Shown here: piece after piece, positions 40,465 to 49,440 of the stretch | How the letters are laid out: each line of letters begins with the position of its first letter | Numbering within the stretch: position 1 is the stretch's first letter | Origin: Actinomycetes bacterium | GTDB taxonomy: Bacteria > Actinomycetota > Coriobacteriia > Coriobacteriales > UBA8131 | NCBI GenBank assembly: GCA_009787085.1 | Contig: WRGR01000046.1 | Coordinates: 75,147 to 139,146, forward strand | DNA length: 64,000 nucleotides | Direction of reading: 5' to 3' | Translations under genes and position numbers: made by a program | The notes under the pieces: model-generated | What the model saw: only the letters and a program-made list of their open reading frames with translations | Told to the model about the DNA's origin: nothing | Databases searched by the model: none

Positions 40465-41760
40465 GACGCTGGCCAGACCCTGCTCTAGGTCGGCTAGGAT
40501 GTCATTGATGTGCTCAATGCCTATCGAGAGGCGAATGGTGGTCGGCGTGATACCGCTGTCCGCCAGCTCAGCCTCGCTCATTTGTGAATGGGTGGTCGAT
40601 GCCGGGTGAATCACCAACGACTTAACATCGGCGACGTTGGCCAGAAGCGAGAACATCTGCAGGTTCTCCGTCAGCTGCTTGGCCTGCTCGGCCGTGCCGT
40701 CCAACTCGAAGGTGAAGATGGAGCCGCCGCCATTGGGGAAGTAACGCTGATAAAGCGCGTGGTCACGGTGATCCGGCAGACTGGGATGATTGACTTGGCG
40801 TACCTTGGGATGAGCCTTCAGCCATTGCACCACCTGCAAGGCGTTAGCTACATGCCGCTCCACGCGCAGCGACAACGTCTCCAACCCCTGCAGGAAAAAC
40901 CAAGAGTGCAGCGGCGAGAGGGCACTGCCGGTATCACGCAGCAAGGTCACCCGGATCTTGATGATATAGGCCAAATTGCCAACGGCCGCCGCAAACACCA
41001 CGCCGTGGTATCCGGGGTGCGGCTGGGAGAGGCCGGGGAACTTGTCACTGGCCGCCCAGTCGAAGCTGCCGCCGTCAACGATCACGCCGCCCAGCGACGT
41101 GCCGTGGCCGCCGATGAACTTGGTGGCAGAATGCACCACGATGTCAGCACCATGCTCCAGTGGTCGCAGCAGGTAGGGTGTGGCAAAGGTGTTGTCAACA
41201 ATCAGCGGCAAGCCGTGGGCGTGGGCGATCTCGGCGATGGCATCGATATCTACAATGGTCGAGTTAGGGTTGCCCATACTCTCGATGAAGATCAGCTTGG
41301 TGTTCGGTCGGATAGCAGCCTCAATCTCAGCCGGCTTGGAGGCATCAACCAGCGAGGTGGCAATGCCGAACTCCGGCAAAGTATGCTCAAAGAGGTTGAA
41401 GGTGCCACCATAAATAAACTTATCGGAGATGATATGATCACCGGCTTGGGCAATGTTTTGCACCGCATAGGTGCAGGCCGCCGAGCCGGAGGCCACGGCC
41501 AAGGCAGCAATCCCGCCCTCTAGAGCCGCGATGCGCTGCTCGAAGACATCGGTGGTCGGGTTCATCAGGCGAGTATAAATGTTGCCGGGCTCAGTCAGGG
41601 CGAAGCGGTCGGCCGCCGACTTGGATGAGGGGAACACATAGGAAGTGGTCTGATAAATCGGTACCGCCCGGGAATCCGTGACGGGGTCTGGCGACTCTTG
41701 TCCTATATGTACCTGCTTGGTCTCAAAAGCCCATTTCGATGTGTCAGCTCCAGCGCTCAC
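40462..41760 (-). CDS. metY: O-acetylhomoserine sulfhydrylase (Cys/Met metabolism PLP enzyme)
   Basis: FETKQVHIGQ, YTRLMNPTTDVFEQRIAALEGG, VHSATKFIGGHG. Confidence 0.92.
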   Translation of the reverse strand: MSAGADTSKWAFETKQVHIGQESPDPVTDSRAVPIYQTTSYVFPSSKSAADRFALTEPGNIYTRLMNPTTDVFEQRIAALEGGIAALAVASGSAACTYAVQNIAQAGDHIISDKFIYGGTFNLFEHTLPEFGIATSLVDASKPAEIEAAIRPNTKLIFIESMGNPNSTIVDIDAIAEIAHAHGLPLIVDNTFATPYLLRPLEHGADIVVHSATKFIGGHGTSLGGVIVDGGSFDWAASDKFPGLSQPHPGYHGVVFAAAVGNLAYIIKIRVTLLRDTGSALSPLHSWFFLQGLETLSLRVERHVANALQVVQWLKAHPKVRQVNHPSLPDHRDHALYQRYFPNGGGSIFTFELDGTAEQAKQLTENLQMFSLLANVADVKSLVIHPASTTHSQMSEAELADSGITPTTIRLSIGIEHINDILADLEQGLASV

Positions 41761-41809
41761 GATGATCCTCCTTTTTCCATAACAACACTTTCACATGAAA
41801 GGCTTTTGC

Positions 41810-43006
41810 CTATCCATGCACCTCGGCGATAATCCCGCCTGCTTGTACGAAGTCTCCACAATAGCACACCAGAGACTGTCCCGGAGTCAAGGCTTTCTGA
41901 GGCTCACCGAACTGCATCTCCCAGCGCCCATCGCCAAATTGCACCAGCTGTCCGGGTTGAGCCGCCGAACAGTAACGATATTTGGCGTTAACCTGCAATA
42001 CGCCATACGTTGCAGCAGGAACCGGCGCATAGAAATCACGCAACAGCGCTTTGCGATGATAAAGTTCCGCTTCCTCGCCAACAGTGACTCGTCTGCTAAC
42101 AGCATCTATCGCCGTCACATACAGTGGCTTCCCGACAGCAACTCCCAGCCCTTTGCGCTGACCGATGGTGAAATGCTCGATGCCGCTATGGTGGGATAAG
42201 ACCTGACCTTGGGAATTGACGATCTCACCGCCATGAGGGCTTGCGCCAAAGCCTTCTACCGCCGTCGCCGCTGCGGCTTTAGCTCTACGGATAAACCCAG
42301 CGTAATCGCCGTCCGGCACGAAGCAAATGTCTTGGCTCTCGGCCTTCTGAGCGGTCACCAAGCCGGCACTGGCCGCTTTGGCACGTACCTCGTCTTTGGT
42401 CAGCTCGCCCAACGGCAGGTGCAGATGTGCCATTTCGGCCTGTCCCAACTGGTACAAAAAATAGCTTTGGTCCTTTTTTGTATCCAAGGCCTTGCTAAGC
42501 CGAAAAACTCCGGCCTCAACATCAAGGCCGACTTGGGCATAGTGGCCGGTGACCAAGCAGTCAAAGCCCAGCTGACGACTGCGGCGCAGCAGATGGTCGA
42601 ATTTCAACACCCGGTTGCAGACGATGCAGGGGTTCGGGGTCTCACCGTGCAGATAAGCTTGGATAAAAGGCTCGATGACCGCGTCTCGGAACTCCCGTTT
42701 TAAATTGAATACGTAGTGGGGAATACTCAATCGCTCACAGACAGCTCGAGCATCCTGAACATCGCTCAAAGCACAGCAACTGCCGTCGGCTGGCTCTAGG
42801 TCGGCCTCAGCATCAAAGAGGCGCATGGTTACCCCGGCACACTCAAAGCCGGCCTCCTGCATCAAAAGGGCGGCAACTGAGGAGTCCACACCGCCGCTCA
42901 TGGCGACCAGCGCTCGTGGCCGACGAGTAGCACTGGCACCCTTTAAGCCTGTTCCCCCGAGGAAATGCCGACCAATCATGCCATGCCATCCCGCAAGTTG
43001 AGCCAC
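41810..43006 (-). CDS. mnmA: tRNA-specific 2-thiouridylase
   Basis: [47 protein letters not shown]. Confidence 0.95.
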   Translation of the reverse strand: MAQLAGWHGMIGRHFLGGTGLKGASATRRPRALVAMSGGVDSSVAALLMQEAGFECAGVTMRLFDAEADLEPADGSCCALSDVQDARAVCERLSIPHYVFNLKREFRDAVIEPFIQAYLHGETPNPCIVCNRVLKFDHLLRRSRQLGFDCLVTGHYAQVGLDVEAGVFRLSKALDTKKDQSYFLYQLGQAEMAHLHLPLGELTKDEVRAKAASAGLVTAQKAESQDICFVPDGDYAGFIRRAKAAAATAVEGFGASPHGGEIVNSQGQVLSHHSGIEHFTIGQRKGLGVAVGKPLYVTAIDAVSRRVTVGEEAELYHRKALLRDFYAPVPAATYGVLQVNAKYRYCSAAQPGQLVQFGDGRWEMQFGEPQKALTPGQSLVCYCGDFVQAGGIIAEVHG

Positions 43007-43159
43007 CCCAAACCAACCAGTGAGTTAGGATAAACTGTCTTTTCTTTGATCGGCGACCTAAAAGATTGCTGGTCAGACCGGAAAATCAGCGACCTAAAAG
43101 ATTGCGGGTCAGGCCGGAAATGACGAGGCTCATACATTGAGTCAGCGTTTCCCTAGCCC

Positions 43160-44464
43160 TCATCCAGCTGCCACAGCAGCCTTGATACGCTCTGTGGCTT
43201 GCCGAACACCGGCCATCACCCGTTGGATGTCAATGGTCAACCACTGGCCGTCTTGGTACAAAACCTTGCCATCGACCATGGTCAATACCACGTCGGAACC
43301 TTGGGCGGCAAACACCAAGTTGTTCAAAAGCGAGCTAGCTGGCTGCATCCAAGGCACCTCGGTATCCAGCACTATCAAATCCGCACATCCGCCTTGGCGG
43401 ACGCTGCCCGAGTTCGACCGCCCCTGCCCTCGGGCACCGGCCAGCGTTGCCGCCCGCAACACCTGTTCCGGTGTGATCACCGTGGGATCAGCACTGGCGG
43501 CCTTGTAGACCGTAGCCATCAGATAGATGTCCTTGAACATATTATGGTTGTTATTGGAGGCCACACCGTCGGTGCCCAGACCAACGGTGACCCCAGCCGC
43601 CAACATCTCCGCCAGTGGCGCAAAGCCACTAGCTAACTTGAAGTTACTGGCCGGGTTGGCGGCCACCGTCACACCGTTGCGGGCAAACACCGCCCAGTCC
43701 GTAGGTTCGCTCCACACACAATGCGCAGCAGTGCAAGGCATCCGGAAAAACCCCAAGCTCTCGAAATAGGCAGCCGGTGTTAGGCCACCACGGCGCTGCT
43801 TACATTCCTCATGCTCACGGTGGGTTTCGGAGATGTGCACATGGGTGCCGACACCTAGGGCAACCGCCTGCTCGCCCACTGCCTGCACCACTTGGGGGTT
43901 GGAGATGTACTCGGAATGGATGTTCAAATCGACGCGCAAACGCCCATCAGCCGCTTGGTGGTACTGGCGCACATAGCTCTCGTTGGCAGCAGCTTCCGGC
44001 AGGTCATCATAGCGAACATCCTGGTCAAAGACCATCAACGCCGGACAAATATTGGCCTTGATGCCGCTTTCGGCCACCGCTTGGACTCGCTGGTCGGTGA
44101 AAAAGTACATATCCGAGAAGCTGACCACGCCAAAACGCAACATTTCAGCGATCGCCAGTTGGGTGCCTAGATAGGCGGCCTCGCCGTCCATCCTGGCCTC
44201 GAAGGGGAAGACCATCTGCTCCAGCCAGTCTTGGAGCACCATGCTCTCGGCATAACCACGCAGCAAGGTCATTGGTGCGTGGGCATGGATGTTGTAGAGG
44301 CCAGGCATCAACAAACGGCCACTACCATTGTAAACTTGACCGTAAGAGTCGGCATCAGCTGGCGGGATGGTGCCGATGTAGTCGATGCGCCCGTCTTTCA
44401 CACCCACATAGCCGTGGGCGATTGTGAATTCCTCAGTTAAGTAATCGATATCAGAGAACAGCAT
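43160..44464 (-). CDS. amidohydrolase (SAH/MTA deaminase-like)
   Basis: MPGLYNIHAHAPMTLLRGYAE, VGTHVHISETHREHE, GLGTDGVASNNNHNMF. Confidence 0.88.
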   Translation of the reverse strand: MLFSDIDYLTEEFTIAHGYVGVKDGRIDYIGTIPPADADSYGQVYNGSGRLLMPGLYNIHAHAPMTLLRGYAESMVLQDWLEQMVFPFEARMDGEAAYLGTQLAIAEMLRFGVVSFSDMYFFTDQRVQAVAESGIKANICPALMVFDQDVRYDDLPEAAANESYVRQYHQAADGRLRVDLNIHSEYISNPQVVQAVGEQAVALGVGTHVHISETHREHEECKQRRGGLTPAAYFESLGFFRMPCTAAHCVWSEPTDWAVFARNGVTVAANPASNFKLASGFAPLAEMLAAGVTVGLGTDGVASNNNHNMFKDIYLMATVYKAASADPTVITPEQVLRAATLAGARGQGRSNSGSVRQGGCADLIVLDTEVPWMQPASSLLNNLVFAAQGSDVVLTMVDGKVLYQDGQWLTIDIQRVMAGVRQATERIKAAVAAG

Positions 44465-44510
44465 TAGTACCCCTTTTCTTCAGTAGCGCGGGACGGTTCC
44501 CGGAGGGCGT

Positions 44511-45791
44511 TCATTTCGGCAGCAGCCGGGCGAATTTGCGCTTGCCCACCTGGAGCAACACGCCCTCTAGGTGCTTTGGGGCCTCACGGTAGCTTTTGGC
44601 CGCCAACACTTGGCCATTAAGCTGTACGCCACCACCGTCGATCAGCCGCCTGGCCTCACTGGCGCTAGCGGCAAAACCCAGCTCGACCAACACCGCTGGC
44701 AGGTAGGTCAGGCCGTCTTCATCCACCTTCAGCTCCACCGCTATTTCCACTACCTCGCTAGGTGCTTGATGCTGCTTGAACACCCGGTCAAAAGCAGCCT
44801 CGGCTGACTCGGCGGCGGCTGACGAGTGGTAGGCGGCAACAATGTTCTTAGCCAACTGGCGCTTCAGAACATTGGGATGAAGGTCGCCGACTTCCCAACT
44901 CTGCACCAGCCGCTCGCTCTCCTCGACCGGATAGTCAGCAGCCAAATACAGATATCTCGGCATCAAGGCATCAGGAATGCTCATCAGCTTGCCGAACATC
45001 TCGGCAGCCGGTTCGGTGATACCAACATAATTGCCATAACTTTTGGACATCTTCTGAACGCCGTCAGTGCCCTCCAACAGCGGCAGGGTCAGGCAGACCT
45101 GCGGCTCCATCCCCAGTTTCTCCATCAGTTCCCGCCCAGCCAAAAGATTGAATAGCTGGTCGGTGCCGCCAATCTCAACATCGGCCTTAACAGCCACAGA
45201 GTCGTAGGCCTGCATCACCGGATACAAGAACTCATGCAGCGATATCGGCTGCTGGGCCGCATAGCGCTTGGCGAAGTCATCGCGTTCCAACACTCTGGCC
45301 ACAGTGAACTGGCCAGTCAGCCTCAGCATATCCGCCATCCGCAGATCGCCCAGCCAGTCATTGTTCCAGTTCAGTTCGGTCTTCTCCCTATCTAGAATGC
45401 GAAAGGCCTGATCGACGTAGGTCTGGGCGTTGGCGGCGATCTGCTCTGCGGTCAGTGGCGGCCGGGTGTTATTGCGACCGGAAGGGTCACCGATCAGCGC
45501 CGTGCCATTACCGATGATCAACACCACAAGATGGCCAAGGTCTTGAAACTGACGCAGCTTGCGCAACGGCACGGCATGTCCTAGGTGCAGATCGGGAGCT
45601 GTGGGATCAACACCGAGCTTGATGCGCAATGGCTGGTCGCGTTGCAGCTTGGCTCGCATCGCCGCCTCCGGCACAATGGTGACACCACCGCTTTTGATGA
45701 TATGTAGCTGTTCTTCTATCGGACGCACGTCGGAGCCTCCTCCAAAGATCAAGATAGCGGAACTGCCATTATAATATAGGAAACCAAACAT
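44511..45791 (-). CDS. tyrS: tyrosyl-tRNA synthetase
   Basis: PTAPDLHLGHAVPLRKL, KMSKSYGNYVGI, C-terminal S4; true start probably near 45734 (MRPIEEQ-type). Confidence 0.95.
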   Translation of the reverse strand: MFGFLYYNGSSAILIFGGGSDVRPIEEQLHIIKSGGVTIVPEAAMRAKLQRDQPLRIKLGVDPTAPDLHLGHAVPLRKLRQFQDLGHLVVLIIGNGTALIGDPSGRNNTRPPLTAEQIAANAQTYVDQAFRILDREKTELNWNNDWLGDLRMADMLRLTGQFTVARVLERDDFAKRYAAQQPISLHEFLYPVMQAYDSVAVKADVEIGGTDQLFNLLAGRELMEKLGMEPQVCLTLPLLEGTDGVQKMSKSYGNYVGITEPAAEMFGKLMSIPDALMPRYLYLAADYPVEESERLVQSWEVGDLHPNVLKRQLAKNIVAAYHSSAAAESAEAAFDRVFKQHQAPSEVVEIAVELKVDEDGLTYLPAVLVELGFAASASEARRLIDGGGVQLNGQVLAAKSYREAPKHLEGVLLQVGKRKFARLLPK

Positions 45792-45803
45792 AAGGAGTCT
45801 ACG

Positions 45804-46805
45804 ATGAAAGTATTGGTGGTCGGCGGTGCCGGCTATATTGGTTCACATACCTGCTACGAGCTGATACGCGCTGGCCACGAGGTGGTCATTATCGACAACC
45901 TCTCTACCGGCAGACAGCAAAACATCCACCCCCAAGCCCGCTTCTACTGGGGCGACATTCGGGAGAAAAGCGACCTGACCCGGGCCATTGACACCGAGAA
46001 CGCCCTAGGAGCGCCAATCGACGTGGCCATGCACTTTGCCGCCAAGCTGATAGTTTCAGAGAGTGTCTCCCAGCCCTTGAGCTACTACCAAAACAACGTC
46101 GAAGGCCTACGTACCATGCTGGAAGCGATGGTCGACCGAGGGCTTTCGCGCATTGTCTTCTCATCCACAGCAGCAGTCTATGGGCAGCCAGACGAGGGCA
46201 TCTGTCGCGAGGACGACCCCAAAAGCCCCATCAACCCCTATGGCGAAACCAAGCTGGCCTGCGAAAAGATGATCGAATGGGTAACCGCTGCCCATCAGAT
46301 GCAATACTGCATCCTGCGTTACTTCAACGTGGCCGGTGCCGATGCCTCTTTGGCCATCGGCCTAGATAAAGACCAACTGACTTGGTTGGTGCCCCTGATC
46401 ATGCAGACTGCTTTAGGCTTGAGGGAGAAGTTCTCGATCTTCGGCAACGACTACGACACCCCGGACGGCACCTGCATCCGCGACTACATCCATGTCACCG
46501 ACTTGGCGCGTGCCCATGTGCTAGGCGCCGAATATCTGATGGATGGTTCGAACTCGTTGGTCGCCAACCTCGGCAGCGGCCTCGGCTATTCGGTGAAGGA
46601 AGTGCTGGACGCAGCACTCAAGCTCTTTGAGCTGCCCTTCGAATATGCCGCCCGCCGCCCCGGCGATCCCGACCGTTTAGTGGCCGACACCACCCGTGCC
46701 CGCGCCACGCTCGGTTGGCAACCCGAACTCGACATCACCAGCATGTTGCAAAGCGACTACCAGTTCCGCAAAAAGCTGCTGGCGATCCAAGGAGATGCCG
46801 AGTGA
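45804..46805 (+). CDS. galE: UDP-glucose 4-epimerase
   Basis: MKVLVVGGAGYIGSHTCYEL, SSTAAVYG, YGETKLACE. Confidence 0.96.
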   Translation: MKVLVVGGAGYIGSHTCYELIRAGHEVVIIDNLSTGRQQNIHPQARFYWGDIREKSDLTRAIDTENALGAPIDVAMHFAAKLIVSESVSQPLSYYQNNVEGLRTMLEAMVDRGLSRIVFSSTAAVYGQPDEGICREDDPKSPINPYGETKLACEKMIEWVTAAHQMQYCILRYFNVAGADASLAIGLDKDQLTWLVPLIMQTALGLREKFSIFGNDYDTPDGTCIRDYIHVTDLARAHVLGAEYLMDGSNSLVANLGSGLGYSVKEVLDAALKLFELPFEYAARRPGDPDRLVADTTRARATLGWQPELDITSMLQSDYQFRKKLLAIQGDAE

Positions 46806-46820
46806 TGCCACTATGCTGTG

Positions 46821-46959
46821 TTAAGGGGACACCGATTAATGCTGCTACGCCGGATTGCAAGCTGGCCTAACATGATTTGTGCCATGCCGCGCCCAGCGGC
46901 AGCGCAAACAGGACACGAAAAGTCAGTGCCATTTTCACGCTTAATCGACATCTCCTTAA
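46821..46959. mobile_element. MITE-like element (family A, copy 3), TTAA flanks
   Basis: TTAA|GGGGACACCGATTAATGCTGC ... GCTTAATCGACATCTCC|TTAA; shares GGACACGAAAAGTCAGTGCCATTTTCACGC with the 18376 copy. Confidence 0.75.
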
Positions 46960-46978
46960 CGCTGCATTAGCCCGGTAT

Positions 46979-49324
46979 TTAGTCACTGGGAGGGCTAATC
47001 ACGTCACTGCCGCCCGAGCTAACAGCGTCTGAGCCACCGCCTGAACTGCCGGCGCCGGAGCCGGAGCTGCCAGAACTGCCGCCGCCGCCGCCAGAGCCGC
47101 CGCCGCCGGAGCCGCCCGATCCACCGCCGCCCGAATTACCGCTGGAGCCGCCGGAGCCGGAGCTGCCAGAACTGCCGCCGGAGCCGGAGCTGCCCGAGCC
47201 GCTACTACCCGAATTACCGCCGGAGCCACCATTGCCAGTTTGCCCGCTCGGATTATTCCCATCCTGCGCGGCTTTGCCCGGGTAGTCGTTGGCATCATTG
47301 GGGTCAGTGCCGCTGTTGCGCTCACTGGAGTTGGAGTAGCCGTCACCGTCATTGTCTGCGGCAGCTTCTGCAGCGGCGGCCGCAGCGGCGGCTTTCTCCT
47401 CTGGAGTCATGAAACTCAGGCTTCGGTCATAGGTTGGTGACGGCTCATCAGTGAAGTACTCCACTGGCTGATCTTCGAGGGCTTTGAGCATAAAGTCATG
47501 CCACACTGGCGCAGAGTTCACACCGCCTTCGTTTCGACCGAGCGGTGTCAGCTTGTTGCGGTCGCCAACCCAAACAGCCGCGCAAATCTGAGGGGTGTAA
47601 CCGATGAACCAAGCATCTGCCCAGTCGTTGGATGTCCCGGTTTTGCCAGCGATGTCCCGACCGTAGATATTGGCTGCCGTACCAGTACCATAATCCACCA
47701 CACCCTCCAACACCTGAGTGGCAGCATAAGCCACCTCGGGCGTCAGCACACGGGTGTTATCCGGATTATGTTGGTAAACCACGTTGCCGCTGCTATCAGT
47801 GATCTTCATGATCGCTGTCGGCCTGTTGTGTACGCCATTGTTAGCCAAGGTGCTGTAGGCCGAGGCCATGCTCAAAGTATCCACGCCCGAAGCCCCCAAC
47901 ACAATGGCCGGTACTGCCTCAAGCTTTTTATCTTTAGAGATGCCCATCCTGTAAGCAGTGTCCACGATGGCTTCCGCGCCAACAGCTCGGCCAACACGGG
48001 CATACGCGGTATTGGAAGAAAGCGCGGTCGCCCTGGCCAAGGTCATCGTGCCCATGCCTCGACCGCTATAATTGGAAACCCGCCAACTCTCGCCATTGTC
48101 CAAGGGGATGTTCAAAGGCGATGACGTGGAAACAAGGGTCTGCGGAGAATAGCCTTTCTCGATAGCTGTCACCAAGGCAAAGGGTTTGAAACTGGACCCA
48201 GCATTACGATTCATTTGCCAGCAGGTGTTAATTTGATTGTTGTAGTAGTCCTTGCCGCCACGCATACACTTAATATAGCCGGTTTTCGGATCTACGCAAA
48301 CAAAGGAGACTTCGAAGTTCGATGGAATCAACGCCTCGCGCTTGCTGCATGCCTCGTCGGCCCATTTCTCGTAATTCAGGTCGATAGACGTATAGACGTT
48401 CAAGCCGCCTTTGAACACCATCATCTGGGAAAAATCGTTCAACAGCTGATGGCGCACATAAGACGTGGCATAGGGTGCCAAATAGATGCCATCGACACTG
48501 CGTTTAGAGACTTTCATGTTCAGCGGTTCGGCCTTGGCATCGCTCATCTCCGCCTCGGAAATATAGTTGTTGACATACATCCGCTCTAAGACCACGTTAC
48601 GGCGCTTTATGGCGTTCTCCGGATAAGTAACGGGGTTGTTATACTCCGGACTCTGGGGTATTCCACAGAGCAAGGCGGCTTCAGCAAGGGTCAGGCCTGA
48701 CGCGTCCTTGTCAAAGTAATGCTTGGCCGCAGACTGAATGCCCCAGCTGCCGTCACCGTAATTCACGGTATTCAGATACATATTCAAAACATCTTGTTTG
48801 GAGTATCGCCTCTCCACCTCTTGAGCCAGCGCCGCTTCGCGCAGCTTGCGCTTCAAACTGAACTCAGTGGCCTCGTCCTGAAGCACTGTCTGTCGCACCA
48901 GCTGTTGGGTGATAGTTGAGGCCCCCTCCGTTCTGCTGCTGGTCAAATCAACAACAACCGCCCTGATAATGCCATAGTAGTCCACCCCGCTGTGCTGCCA
49001 AAAACGTTCGTCCTCCACTGCGACAGTGGCGTTGACCACGTCCGGAGAAACTTTGTCCAGCGTGACCGGCTCACGGTCATACTCATAGAACTCGGCCAGC
49101 ACGGTGGTGCCATCGGCTGCGTAAATCCGGGTTTTCTGGACATCGTTGTAAGCATCGATGCCGTTGATGGCTGGCAAGTCGGTCAGCCAAGACTGCATCA
49201 GGGCATAAACCCCGGCGCTGCCTGCCGCAAACATACCAACCAGTATTCCGAAGGTCAAAAACAGCGCAAAGGGTATGATATGCTTCTTGGGCTGTACTTT
49301 CGCCCTTTTTCTACGTGAAGACAT
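46979..49324 (-). CDS. class A penicillin-binding protein, Gly/Ser-rich C-terminal tail
   Basis: ATVAVEDERFWQHSGVD, GASTITQQLVRQ; RNAGSSFKPFAL; GKTGTSNDWADAWFIG. Confidence 0.96.
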   Translation of the reverse strand: MSSRRKRAKVQPKKHIIPFALFLTFGILVGMFAAGSAGVYALMQSWLTDLPAINGIDAYNDVQKTRIYAADGTTVLAEFYEYDREPVTLDKVSPDVVNATVAVEDERFWQHSGVDYYGIIRAVVVDLTSSRTEGASTITQQLVRQTVLQDEATEFSLKRKLREAALAQEVERRYSKQDVLNMYLNTVNYGDGSWGIQSAAKHYFDKDASGLTLAEAALLCGIPQSPEYNNPVTYPENAIKRRNVVLERMYVNNYISEAEMSDAKAEPLNMKVSKRSVDGIYLAPYATSYVRHQLLNDFSQMMVFKGGLNVYTSIDLNYEKWADEACSKREALIPSNFEVSFVCVDPKTGYIKCMRGGKDYYNNQINTCWQMNRNAGSSFKPFALVTAIEKGYSPQTLVSTSSPLNIPLDNGESWRVSNYSGRGMGTMTLARATALSSNTAYARVGRAVGAEAIVDTAYRMGISKDKKLEAVPAIVLGASGVDTLSMASAYSTLANNGVHNRPTAIMKITDSSGNVVYQHNPDNTRVLTPEVAYAATQVLEGVVDYGTGTAANIYGRDIAGKTGTSNDWADAWFIGYTPQICAAVWVGDRNKLTPLGRNEGGVNSAPVWHDFMLKALEDQPVEYFTDEPSPTYDRSLSFMTPEEKAAAAAAAAEAAADNDGDGYSNSSERNSGTDPNDANDYPGKAAQDGNNPSGQTGNGGSGGNSGSSGSGSSGSGGSSGSSGSGGSSGNSGGGGSGGSGGGGSGGGGGSSGSSGSGAGSSGGGSDAVSSGGSDVISPPSD

Positions 49325-49440
49325 TCTAACCTCCAAGGATCATGGAACTCTATTATGACGCAACATGCATTTCCATACAGGCACGACCGCCCTCTGGTCA
49401 ACCAAATGTTGTCAGATGAGCAGCAGATAGGCAAACGTAG

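Noticed and set aside
40588-41523. 311-aa ORF antisense to metY
   Set aside because: High-GC antisense open frame only.
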